Shown piece by piece: positions 1 to 7,154 of a stretch of DNA of 12,520 bases (within the stretch, counting starts at the first letter, position 1; each line of letters starts with the position of its first letter). A model generated the notes under the pieces. That model was not told the DNA's origin. It made no database searches and worked only from the letters and a program-made list of their open reading frames with translations. The position numbers were made by a program, and so were the translations under genes. The DNA lies in contig WLDR01000031.1 in NCBI GenBank assembly GCA_009704705.1, positions 1 to 12,520 on the forward strand, in the 5' to 3' direction. Source of the DNA: Actinomycetota bacterium (GTDB lineage: Bacteria; Actinomycetota; Actinomycetes; Actinomycetales; Microbacteriaceae).

Positions 1-395
1 TAATTGTGAACCACAGCCCAGCCCGGTCGCTCGAACGCAAACTGAATCTGCGCGTTCATCCAGCCCCGCAGTCGATCAGCGGGCGTGGGGTTGGCTTCAA
101 CGATTCCTCGCCTCACAGCTTCGACATACATGTCGTAGACGACGGCGGCGGCTTCGGAGATGAGGCCCCTGCGCGAACCGAAATAGTGATTGATCATCGC
201 CATCGTGTAACCCAGTTTTTGCACAACTTCTACGTGACTGAATCGTCCAGGGCCCAGGCGTCCGAACTCCTCAATTGTGAGGTACAGGAATCTCTCTCGC
301 GTCGTCGGGTTCGGCTTGCCACAGACGCGAAACCAAAACTCATCGTTGAGTTCTGCCGAACCCGGGGGAGGAGAATCGAGACGGGGCCTCACCAT
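1..395 (-). CDS. TetR/AcrR-family transcriptional regulator, C-terminus cut by window edge
   Basis: A minus-strand frame begins at ATG 395-393 and stays open to base 1, giving 131 visible residues. A strong GGAGGG Shine-Dalgarno lies about 6 bases upstream, and an in-frame TGA not far upstream means this is the first ATG. Residues about 32-80 form the TetR-type DNA-binding domain: a first helix (TTRERFLYLTIEEFGRLG), then a helix-turn-helix around residues 53-70, ending in NHYFGSRRGLI, which matches the TetR signature of the Y-x-H/Y-F-x-S/N-K/R-x-x-L type. The rest (AAAVVYDMYVEAVRR and onward) starts the helical ligand-binding domain, whose end lies outside the window. The roughly 30-residue N-terminal tail before the first helix is longer than in many family members. 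It diverges from the methyltransferase/glycosyltransferase gene at 661. Palindromes in the gap could be its operator, but its ligand is unknown. Confidence 0.82.
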   Translation of the reverse strand, partial: MVRPRLDSPPPGSAELNDEFWFRVCGKPNPTTRERFLYLTIEEFGRLGPGRFSHVEVVQKLGYTMAMINHYFGSRRGLISEAAAVVYDMYVEAVRRGIVEANPTPADRLRGWMNAQIQFAFERPGWAVVHN

Positions 396-515
396 GTTGG
401 GCCCTCCATTCGATTCAACGTTTTCGTTTGCAACTGCGGCGACTCATCAAATGCCCCCGATAAATCATGGCATTTTCTGATGCAGCGCGTGAACTCATCA
501 ACGAACAGTTGCATG

Positions 516-534
516 ACTCTTTCTCGGAAAGAGT
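516..534. repeat. 19-bp palindrome ACTCTTTC-TCG-GAAAGAGT
   Basis: Perfect 8-bp inverted repeat with a 3-base centre in the gap between the TetR gene (start 395) and the gene at 661. It could be a dimer-binding operator for the TetR regulator or a small RNA hairpin in that gene's leader. The symmetry is seen directly; the role is inferred. Confidence 0.4.
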
Positions 535-550
535 GTGCCATCGGATGACC

Positions 551-589
551 GGTGCACCGACCCACGTGCACCTAAACAGGTGCACCGAC
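551..589. promoter_or_regulatory. Three GTGCAC palindromes at 14-bp spacing; probable operator cluster
   Basis: GTGCAC occurs at 552-557, 566-571 and 580-585, with centres exactly 14 bp apart. The last two form a larger perfect inverted repeat, GTGCACCT-AAAC-AGGTGCAC (566-585). The first and third are also 11-bp direct repeats (GGTGCACCGAC at 551-561 and 579-589). The cluster lies 156 bp upstream of the TetR start and about 75-110 bp upstream of the ATG at 661. Regular tandem palindromes in a divergent gap suggest cooperative binding of a dimeric regulator, with the adjacent TetR protein the first candidate. This could be tested by mobility shift. Confidence 0.5.
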
Positions 590-627
590 TCAGGCGATGT
601 TCCGGTGGTGGCACTCGACCGCCCGAT

Positions 628-654
628 GTGACGGGAAATCTCCGCTGTTAGAGT
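628..654 (+). promoter_or_regulatory. Predicted promoter of the 661 gene (leaderless type)
   Basis: A -10-like TAGAGT (649-654; fits TAnnnT) ends 6 bases before ATG 661, so transcription would start at or next to the A of the start codon. GTGACG (628-633) is a weak -35 candidate with a short 15-base spacer. No Shine-Dalgarno precedes the ATG. The arrangement matches leaderless actinobacterial promoters. Evidence is by position and partial consensus only. Confidence 0.4.
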
Positions 655-660
655 TCAGAC

Positions 661-2826
661 ATGGAGGAGCTCGCCATAGTTCAGCCGCTCGGGTGCGACT
701 TTGTTCTCAACGCACCCGCACGCCACGCTCCGCTGTATACGGAGCGTGGTTATGAACCCTTCAGCACCGCGCTCTTTCGGCTCTCGAGTTCGTGGGCAGA
801 GGACATCGTCGACATCGGAGCACATGTTGGTTACTACTCGCTGGTGGCAGCGAGCGCTAACTCTTCGGCACGAATTATCGCCGTCGAAGGGTCACCTGAA
901 AATGCCGACGTCTTGCGAGAGAACGCGCGCATCAACTCACGCGAGCACATAGAGGTTCTTGCGGCAGCCTTCTCGGATAACCACGACCCGATTCGATTTC
1001 AGCTGACCGAAGCGTCAGACAATTCAGGGAGGGGTGGGCATCCGAATTCGCCAACAGTGAAGGTCGTCGAGGTCGATTCCGTGACCGGTGACGAACTTTC
1101 CCTCGCCAGCGGTCGCCGATTGCTCATCAAGCTCGACGTGGAGGGTTTTGAATTAGCTGCACTTCGAGGGCTCGAAAAAGCGATCGATGCGTCGTCAGAA
1201 GCGCGACTTCTCGTGGAGTTCAATCCCAAGTGCATTCGACCAACGGGCGTTTCGCCCTCGGCAATTCTCGAGTGGCTTGCCGACCACGGGTTCCGAATGT
1301 TCGGAATCGATGAGGACAACTTCACGTGGAACGAAGTAGACATCGCGACGGCTGAGGACCAGGTTGGCGATGGCTACACCAACATTTGGTGCCTTCCGCG
1401 CGAGTCGACCATGACCGTCGCTGCCGTCATGCATTCTGCCGGGCTTTCGGGATCAGAGCGATCTCACGTCGAAGCCGTTGCAGACCTCGTCACACTGGGG
1501 TGCATGGTTGCGACAATCATGCCGAAGCCTGACTCAGGGCTCGTTGCCGAGCTCAAGAAATCAGGCTCCGGGATAATGCTCGTTGAGAAATACGAGTGGT
1601 GGGTTGATTCTTCGAATTTAGAGCTCAAGGAAAGGCACATCGCCTTTTCGCAAATTTACGATTCGATTGCCCATATCAATCCCGACGTGGTCATGACTCA
1701 GACGATGACGGTGCCACAAGGCGCGCTCGCTGCACGGGCGCTCGGCAAGCCCCACGTGTGGTGGGTTCGTGAGTTCGGTGACCTCGACTATGACTTTGCC
1801 TTGCCCGAGTCGCCGAGCGAATTCGGCCAAGTCATTCGGTCTCTCTCCGACGTTGTCTTGACCAACTCGAACGCGGTCAAGCAGCACCTCTTCCCGCACA
1901 GCGATGACGCCGTTCATGTTCTCTGGCCGAGCCCATTAATGCAACCATCCGACGTCGCCCGACGTGCTCGCCAGGGTGAGCTCACCCTCGGCATTGTTGC
2001 GAGCCTCCAAGTTGGCAAGGGGCACGCCGACCTCATCCAGGCGATCGCACGATCGAGGCTGCGCGAAACAACAATTCGCCTGAAGTTCTTCGGAGCTGGA
2101 TCCGTTGCTGACCGCAAACGCCTGCGCTCTCTAGCCAAAGAGCTCGATGTTTCTGACCGGATTGAATTCGTGCCTCACATGGCGAACCGCGCCGAAATGT
2201 ATGGCGCGCTGGACATTGTTGTGGTGACGTCTCGGGCAGAGGCATTTGGGAGAATCCCTTTCGAAGCAACCGCCGCCGGAAGGCCCGTCATTTACGCTGC
2301 GTCTGGTGGAATTGTCGAGTACATGGTCCCGGGCGAAACGGGTTTGTCGTATGAGCCTGGCGACATCGATGAATTGGCGCGCAACATCACAACGTTGCAT
2401 CAAGATGCGTCTTTGCCGGAACGTCTGGTTGCTCAGGCCGACACCCATTTTCGACAGCTATTCTCTCAGCCCGCTCGTGGGACCGCCCTCAGGGGTTACC
2501 TCACCGAAGCCATCACGCGCCACGCGTCGCTTGCCATCACGCCTTGGTCACTCGACCGACTTCTGCTTCAAGTTGCCCTGACGAGTGAAGAGAGCCGGGG
2601 GGACAATCGAAACACGATTGCGGAGTTGCGTTCGGAGAGCGATGCCCTTCGTGCGGACCGAGATGCCTTAAGGGCAGAGCTGACTCGAGTTTCCACAGCA
2701 CTGCACGAAATCACTGTCGAGCGAAACAACGCGGTGCTGGAGAGGGACGCACTCCTCAACAGTCGGTTGTGGCGCTTCGCTAAGCCATACCGAAAACTGC
2801 GGGCGATCTTCCGACCGCCTCGCTAG
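661..2826 (+). CDS. Bifunctional FkbM-family methyltransferase / GT4 glycosyltransferase with C-terminal coiled coil
   Basis: This 721-aa protein has no signal peptide or membrane segment. Residues about 45-245 are an FkbM-type SAM-dependent methyltransferase: motif I VDIGAHVGYYS (50-60), the acidic end of strand 2 (IIAVEGSPEN, 72-81), and the FkbM signature IKLDVEGFE (156-164). Residues about 250-620 are a GT-B group 1 (GT4) glycosyltransferase: N-terminal loop AGLSGSER (260-267), LTLGIVASLQVGKG (441-454; the K of GKG is the usual phosphate contact), and the E-x7-E motif EAFGRIPFE (527-535), followed by a sugar-nucleotide loop (AASGGIVEYM). Residues about 645-700 form a charged coiled coil (repeated DALRADRDALRAEL-like heptads), then a basic tail with SRLWRFAKPYRKLR, common at the ends of cell-surface glycosyltransferases. 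The likely role is building and O-methylating a surface polysaccharide or glycolipid at the cytoplasmic membrane face. Substrates are unknown, and the fusion may couple transfer to methyl capping. The start is the leaderless ATG. Confidence 0.85.
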   Translation: MEELAIVQPLGCDFVLNAPARHAPLYTERGYEPFSTALFRLSSSWAEDIVDIGAHVGYYSLVAASANSSARIIAVEGSPENADVLRENARINSREHIEVLAAAFSDNHDPIRFQLTEASDNSGRGGHPNSPTVKVVEVDSVTGDELSLASGRRLLIKLDVEGFELAALRGLEKAIDASSEARLLVEFNPKCIRPTGVSPSAILEWLADHGFRMFGIDEDNFTWNEVDIATAEDQVGDGYTNIWCLPRESTMTVAAVMHSAGLSGSERSHVEAVADLVTLGCMVATIMPKPDSGLVAELKKSGSGIMLVEKYEWWVDSSNLELKERHIAFSQIYDSIAHINPDVVMTQTMTVPQGALAARALGKPHVWWVREFGDLDYDFALPESPSEFGQVIRSLSDVVLTNSNAVKQHLFPHSDDAVHVLWPSPLMQPSDVARRARQGELTLGIVASLQVGKGHADLIQAIARSRLRETTIRLKFFGAGSVADRKRLRSLAKELDVSDRIEFVPHMANRAEMYGALDIVVVTSRAEAFGRIPFEATAAGRPVIYAASGGIVEYMVPGETGLSYEPGDIDELARNITTLHQDASLPERLVAQADTHFRQLFSQPARGTALRGYLTEAITRHASLAITPWSLDRLLLQVALTSEESRGDNRNTIAELRSESDALRADRDALRAELTRVSTALHEITVERNNAVLERDALLNSRLWRFAKPYRKLRAIFRPPR

Positions 2827-2842
2827 GGCATCGCATAAGAAA

Positions 2843-2862
2843 TGGTAATAGCTGTCATACCA
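2843..2862. promoter_or_regulatory. Conserved operator-like element, copy 1 (upstream of hydrolase operon)
   Basis: TGGTAATAGCTGTCATACCA carries inverted TGGTA/TACCA ends. It matches the element at 7959-7978 at 15 of 20 positions, including both TGGTA and TCATACC at identical spacing. It covers the -35/spacer region of the promoter whose -10 is TATGAT at 2868-2873, a typical repressor position. The cognate regulator is not proven: the LacI protein encoded at 10927-11973 is the local candidate, although TGGT...ACCA symmetry also suits FadR-type GntR regulators. Confidence 0.55.
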
Positions 2863-2867
2863 GTCAC

Positions 2868-2873
2868 TATGAT
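2868..2873 (+). promoter_or_regulatory. Predicted -10 box of the hydrolase-esterase operon
   Basis: TATGAT matches 5 of 6 positions of the TATAAT consensus and starts 6 bases after the operator-like element. No good -35 is visible because that region is occupied by the operator (TGGTAA at 2843-2848 would need a 19-base spacer). Transcription would start near 2880, giving a leader of about 50 bases. Confidence 0.45.
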
Positions 2874-2929
2874 TTAGCGAGGCGAGCCATGATGGCCTGC
2901 CTGTCACGCCACCACGATGGGATCCTTCC

Positions 2930-5023
2930 ATGCCTCTCTCTTTGGTCTCCGCCAGCCTCGAGCTGGAATGGGATGAGCGCACGGGCGCTCTTGTCCGACT
3001 CGAGGTGATTGATAGCGCGTGGCCGGTGGTTGCGCGCACCGCGTTGGGCATGTCGTTCGCATTGCTGGTTCCGGCTCCGGGTCGCGGTTCCCGCATGGTG
3101 CACGGAACAGCTCAGGCCGCGCCAGCTGTGACCGCAGGCGCCGATCGCGTCATGTTCGTCTGGTCGTCGGTAATTGGCGACGACGGCGAGCCCCTCGACA
3201 TCGCGGTCACCCAGTCATGGCGGGTGGATGGTGCGGCCATCGTGGTCGAAACCGAGATTGACAACCAATCCGCCTACACCGTGGAGAACGTTTTCTCGCC
3301 ATCGATTGGGGGACTACGCCCAAAGAATCCGGGCGACACACTCGAGGCGATCCGACACGACTACGGTGCCGGGATGCGGCAACCAATGTGGCCGACATTC
3401 GACAACTCGGTCGGCTACTGGGGCGCCGACGTGCCCACCCAGTTGGCCGCTCGATGGATGCCGGCCTACGGCACCCCGGCGATTCCCTACACCCTGATCC
3501 AGGGTCCGAACTATGGTCTTTCGGTTGGCGTCGATGCGCCGACGTCCGAACTCGTCGCCTGGGTCGCTCAGCTCTTGCCTGGGTGGCTCGACTCATTGGA
3601 GGGCACTGTCTCTCGGGATGAGCAACTCGCCGGTGTCGATGTTCGGATTGAGTTCTCAGCTGTGCACATTCCGTACATTCGACCGAACACCTCTCGAACG
3701 CTTCCCGCCATTCGAATCGAGGGCTACTCGGGCGACTGGCATAGCGGAGCGAACCTTTACCGTCAATGGCGTTCGAAGCACCTCACTCCTGCGCAACCAC
3801 CCGCCTGGGTGAAAGAACCAATGTCGTGGTTCCAGTTGCAGGTGAATTCGACGGAGGATCGCATTCAGGTTCCATTCGACAAGCTCGTGGATTACGCGCG
3901 CGAAGCCGCCGAACTCGGTGTCGCGGCGATTCAAATCACCGGGTTCAACGTGGGTGGACAGGACCGCAACACACCTCATCACGACGCCGACCCCCGACTC
4001 GGAGGACACGAGGCACTTCGGCAAGCCATTGCTGACATTCAAGCCATGGGCGTTCGCGTGGTTCTGTTCTGCAAATTCAACTGGGCGGAGCAGTCCCTGC
4101 CGGACTTCGCCCAGACGTGGCGGGCACACGCAATCAAGGACCCCTACGGAGACCCTTACCTCAATCAGGGGTACCGTTACGACACGATTACCCAATTGCT
4201 CGACATCAACACTCGACGACTAGTGCCGATGTGCTTTTTGGATGAGGCCTATCTGGATGCCTGCGTTCGAGAGTTCGACACCTTGCTCGCTCTTGGCCCC
4301 GACGGAATCCTTTACGACGAATGCCTCCACCACATGCCAACGCTGCTGTGCTTCGATGAATCCCACGGGCACCGCTACGGCGCACCCACCTACGGCAACG
4401 ATTTGGAACTCATCCGCCGCTTTCGAGAGCGGCTTCCTGCCGGGACCGAATTCGTCTTCGCGGGGGAGGGCGTCTATGACCTTGAGTTCCAAGAGTACTC
4501 CCTCTCATACCACCGCAGCGAGGAACGGAACCACCTCCCATTGCACCGCTACACCGCACCGCACGAGCAGATGTCCACGGCGGCAACGGGTTTCGATGAC
4601 CGCAACATGGTTAACCAGAGCCTGCTTTACCGCTACATCGTGAGTTATGAGCCGAAGAACTTCCACGGATTCCTGAGCGACTTCCCGCTGACCGTCGCGT
4701 ATGGGGAGGCCATGAGTTCACTGCGACGGGACCTTCGGAAGTGGCTGTGGGAAGGGACGTTCCAGGACACTGTGGGGGCAACAGTGCTCACCGCTCAAGG
4801 TGCCGTGCATCATCCTTACTCCGTGTTCACTGACGACCAAGGTGTCCCTGCGGTTGTCGTCGCCAACTACGATTCGGATCCCAGTGAGGTCTTCGTTGAC
4901 CTCTCGGGGCCGCACCAATGGCGAACGGTCGATGACGCACAGTGGCATGACCTCCAAGATGGACGCGTTTCATTGGGCGGTCGTTCGGCCGTCGTCATCA
5001 TTCCCACTTCTGAGGAGAACTAA
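2930..5023 (+). CDS. Cytoplasmic glycoside-hydrolase-like TIM-barrel protein (DUF6259-like)
   Basis: This 697-aa protein has no signal peptide or membrane segment, so it should act inside the cell. Residues about 1-260 look like a beta-sandwich of the type placed before TIM barrels in alpha-galactosidase-like hydrolases. Residues about 265-600 resemble a (beta/alpha)8 barrel: GYSGDWHSGANLYRQW (265-280), AAIQITGFNVGG (332-343), GVRVVLFCKFNW (374-385), PDGILYDECLHH (457-468) and EFVFAGEGVYD (507-517). About 615-697 is a small beta-rich C-terminal domain (VVVANYDSD). From memory the barrel resembles the uncharacterised DUF6259 family. Asp463 and Glu513, at the ends of predicted strands, are candidate catalytic acids (inference). 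ATG 2930 is the first ATG after an in-frame TGA at 2870-2872; the Shine-Dalgarno is weak (GGGA). It is followed 2 bases later by the esterase gene, which suggests removal of acyl groups and glycosidic cleavage on one substrate. The true substrate is unknown. Confidence 0.75.
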   Translation: MPLSLVSASLELEWDERTGALVRLEVIDSAWPVVARTALGMSFALLVPAPGRGSRMVHGTAQAAPAVTAGADRVMFVWSSVIGDDGEPLDIAVTQSWRVDGAAIVVETEIDNQSAYTVENVFSPSIGGLRPKNPGDTLEAIRHDYGAGMRQPMWPTFDNSVGYWGADVPTQLAARWMPAYGTPAIPYTLIQGPNYGLSVGVDAPTSELVAWVAQLLPGWLDSLEGTVSRDEQLAGVDVRIEFSAVHIPYIRPNTSRTLPAIRIEGYSGDWHSGANLYRQWRSKHLTPAQPPAWVKEPMSWFQLQVNSTEDRIQVPFDKLVDYAREAAELGVAAIQITGFNVGGQDRNTPHHDADPRLGGHEALRQAIADIQAMGVRVVLFCKFNWAEQSLPDFAQTWRAHAIKDPYGDPYLNQGYRYDTITQLLDINTRRLVPMCFLDEAYLDACVREFDTLLALGPDGILYDECLHHMPTLLCFDESHGHRYGAPTYGNDLELIRRFRERLPAGTEFVFAGEGVYDLEFQEYSLSYHRSEERNHLPLHRYTAPHEQMSTAATGFDDRNMVNQSLLYRYIVSYEPKNFHGFLSDFPLTVAYGEAMSSLRRDLRKWLWEGTFQDTVGATVLTAQGAVHHPYSVFTDDQGVPAVVVANYDSDPSEVFVDLSGPHQWRTVDDAQWHDLQDGRVSLGGRSAVVIIPTSEEN

Positions 5024-5025
5024 AA

Positions 5026-6015
5026 ATGGCCCAAACCGATTTGCCCGTTGAACAGCTGCGGGAGTACCGCTCATCTGTCACGCCTGCAGCAGACCTGAAG
5101 GAGTTCTGGGGCGCGCTCTTGACCAGCGCAGCCGAACTCGCCACACCGACAACGACAACGGAGTTGGAGTCCACGCTGACCCGCCTTCGCGTGTACGACC
5201 TCGAGTTCAGTGGTGCACACGGCCATCGAGTCAAGGGCTGGCTTCTCCTCCCGCGGGATGCGGAAGAGCCGTTGCCGTGCGTTGTCAAGTTCATCGGCTA
5301 CGGAGGTGGGCGCAGCCTTCCCCACGAGTTCACGCTGTGGCCTTCTGCGGGCGTCGCAGTCGCGGTCATGGATACCAGAAGTCAGGGGTGGTCCGATACG
5401 GTTGACCCCGGTGTCGACCTCGCGCCCCAAGTACCCGGATTCGTGACCCAAGGCATCACCGCAGCCGCCAATCACTTCTATTCGCGGGTCTTTGTCGACG
5501 CGGCGCGACTGGTCACGTGCGTTCAACAGTTGCCCCAGATAGATTCCGCCCGCGTTGCCATTGCCGGTGGAAGTCAGGGCGGAGGGATTGCAATCGCAGC
5601 AGCAGCGTTGAGCGCGGGCCTGGCACCGGTTGCGCTGCGGCCCGAGCCGCTCGTGGGCGCACTCGTCGACGTGCCTTTCTGGTGCGACGTGTACCGCGCA
5701 TCGACGATGGTTGACACGGCTCCGTACGTCGAGCTCAGCACCTATCTTCGCGCGCGTCCGCGCGACATCGACGCCGTTCGCACGACCCTCAGCTACATCG
5801 ATGGTTCAGTGCTCGCGGCATACGGGGAGTGCCCGAGTTTGTTCGGCGTTGCCCTCATGGATGACATCTGCCCGCCCAGCACGGTTTACTCGGCCTATAA
5901 CGCGTGGTCTGGACCGAAGCAGATTGAGGAGTACCCATTCGGCGATCACAACGGTGGCGACTCATGGCACGAGCTTGCCGAACTCGAGTGGCTTCATCCT
6001 CGTTTTCGAGGATGA
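5026..6015 (+). CDS. Acetyl xylan esterase / cephalosporin-C deacetylase family carbohydrate esterase
   Basis: This 329-aa alpha/beta-hydrolase is close to the usual 310-330 aa of the AXE1/CAH (CE7) family. It has the family landmarks in order: the oxyanion-side FIGYGGGRSLPH (89-100), MDTRSQGW (115-122; the usual DTRGQG with Ser for Gly), the nucleophile elbow GGSQGG with Ser183, the acid loop LMDDICPPS (277-285) with Asp279 as the likely triad acid, and His308 in FGDHNGG. CE7 enzymes remove acetyl groups from small acetylated sugars and oligosaccharides in the cytoplasm, and no signal peptide is present here. ATG 5026 follows the upstream stop by 2 bases, with a strong GAGGAG Shine-Dalgarno (5012-5017), so it is co-expressed with the 2930 gene. 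Its last codons and stop lie in a palindrome shared with the converging MFS gene, which it overlaps by 22 bases. The acyl group and substrate are unknown. Confidence 0.87.
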   Translation: MAQTDLPVEQLREYRSSVTPAADLKEFWGALLTSAAELATPTTTTELESTLTRLRVYDLEFSGAHGHRVKGWLLLPRDAEEPLPCVVKFIGYGGGRSLPHEFTLWPSAGVAVAVMDTRSQGWSDTVDPGVDLAPQVPGFVTQGITAAANHFYSRVFVDAARLVTCVQQLPQIDSARVAIAGGSQGGGIAIAAAALSAGLAPVALRPEPLVGALVDVPFWCDVYRASTMVDTAPYVELSTYLRARPRDIDAVRTTLSYIDGSVLAAYGECPSLFGVALMDDICPPSTVYSAYNAWSGPKQIEEYPFGDHNGGDSWHELAELEWLHPRFRG

Positions 6016-6016
6016 A
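5993..6016. terminator. Perfect palindrome spanning both stop codons of the converging genes; possible bidirectional terminator
   Basis: TTCATCCTCG (5993-6002), loop TTTT (6003-6006), CGAGGATGAA (6007-6016): a perfect 10-bp stem with a 4-base loop. The right arm holds the esterase stop (TGA 6013-6015). The left arm holds the MFS stop (minus-strand TGA, 5996-5994). No U-tract follows on either strand, so a canonical intrinsic terminator is not assured, though stem-only terminators are reported in actinobacteria. Symmetry would give the same hairpin in both transcripts. Confidence 0.5.
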
Positions 6017-7154
6017 CGCTCAGCCAGCGCGCTGTGATCAGTGACACGATAGCGACTGCCAAGCACACCCCGACGGCGACACGGAGCCCGGCCCATTGAC
6101 CGATGGCGCCGACGAGAACTGGTGACGAAAAAAGGCCAACCCTCAGCACCAAACCAACAATGCTCAGCCCTTCGCCGGTGCGGAGATGCGGCGCGCGCTC
6201 GGCCGCATCCATTGCGAGTGGAATCGTTGGGGCGATTCCCAGACCCAGCGCTCCAAGCCCGATGCTGACGACGAGTGGGTTGGGGGCGATGATGACAATG
6301 ATCAAGCCGATCAGGCTCGCGATGGATCCAGCCTGAACAGTGCGAATCGGGCCAAATCGATTGACGACGGCGTCGGACAGAAAGCGTCCCGTCGTGAGTC
6401 CAGTCATCAAGGCGACGAACGGCACCGCCGCGTCTGCGATGGATGCACCCGTCTGCGTCACGGCGTACACCCCGCCCCAGGTCGCGCCGAAATCCTCGAG
6501 GAATGCGCCGCAGAACGCGACGCAACACGCCGCGATGAGAAGAGCGCTGACCTGACTGCGCCCGCCAGATTTGCTCGCCGATTCCACCTCGGATGTGGCG
6601 GGCAGCCGCAGTCCGGGAAGGGTCACGAGGCTGAGCACGATGATGATCGCGCCCATGATTGGCAGGTAGGCCTCAATCGGGATTCGCAGCATCAAGGCCA
6701 GCGCTCCGAGAAGTCCTCCGGCGATCGCTCCCGAGCTCCAGGCCCCGTGAAGACCATTGATGATCGATCGTTTCAGTAACCGTTGTACCGCCAGCCCATG
6801 CGCGTTGTTGCCGATATCGCCGATGGCGTCGCCCAAGCCGATGGCGAAGAGCACGACACCGAGGGTGATCGGTCCATCAGTGAAACCGGCGACGATGAGC
6901 AAGGATCCGAGAACAGCGGCCGCCACTGCGGCCGCGCGGTCTGCCCCAAACCGAGCAATGACTGGACTCGCCACGAGGCTGCCGAGCACTGAGCCCACCG
7001 GGCCACATGCGACCATGATGCCGAACGCGAGCGCAGAGAGGCCAAAGTTTTCTTTAATCTCGGGGTAGCGCGTCGCGATAGAAGAAAACACCAGCGCGTT
7101 GGCAACGAAGAGAATAGCGACTCCCCGACGAGCCGATGAAACCCGCGAAGTCAT
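5994..7154 (-). CDS. MFS transporter, likely sugar or sugar-acid permease (YbjJ-like)
   Basis: This 386-aa polytopic membrane protein has about 12 hydrophobic helices. Examples are residues 11-26, 43-64, 75-91, 96-112, 138-157, 163-180, 203-220, 277-291, 294-315, 331-350 and 355-376. The loop between helices 2 and 3 (GSLVASPVIARFGADRA, 58-74) is an MFS motif A variant. GNNAHGLAVQRLLKRS followed by LHGAWSSGAIAGG (115-147) resembles the YbjJ-type MFS branch. ATG 7154-7152 overlaps the upstream SDR stop in TAATG, indicating translational coupling. The frame is open further upstream, but those residues are antisense-like, arginine-rich and lie inside the SDR gene, so the longer start is rejected. 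It is the only transporter visible in the window, so import of the sugar or a short glycoside is the natural guess. Direction and ligand cannot be read from sequence. Confidence 0.85.
   Translation of the reverse strand: MTSRVSSARRGVAILFVANALVFSSIATRYPEIKENFGLSALAFGIMVACGPVGSVLGSLVASPVIARFGADRAAAVAAAVLGSLLIVAGFTDGPITLGVVLFAIGLGDAIGDIGNNAHGLAVQRLLKRSIINGLHGAWSSGAIAGGLLGALALMLRIPIEAYLPIMGAIIIVLSLVTLPGLRLPATSEVESASKSGGRSQVSALLIAACCVAFCGAFLEDFGATWGGVYAVTQTGASIADAAVPFVALMTGLTTGRFLSDAVVNRFGPIRTVQAGSIASLIGLIIVIIAPNPLVVSIGLGALGLGIAPTIPLAMDAAERAPHLRTGEGLSIVGLVLRVGLFSSPVLVGAIGQWAGLRVAVGVCLAVAIVSLITARWLSVHPRKRG

Noticed and set aside
389..541. Short minus-strand frame (50-60 codons) overlapping the TetR start
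   Set aside because: Its stop overlaps the TetR ATG, which could mean a coupled leader peptide, but it lacks a ribosome site and recognisable sequence. It is better read as the TetR leader region.
6..548. Plus-strand open frame of 180 codons
   Set aside because: It is antisense to the TetR gene; the minus-strand frame has a clear TetR helix-turn-helix and Shine-Dalgarno, whereas this one has no recognisable domain.
2886..2896. GCCAT-G-ATGGC palindrome in the leader of the hydrolase gene
   Set aside because: Only 5-bp arms with a 1-base centre; too short to support a hairpin or operator.
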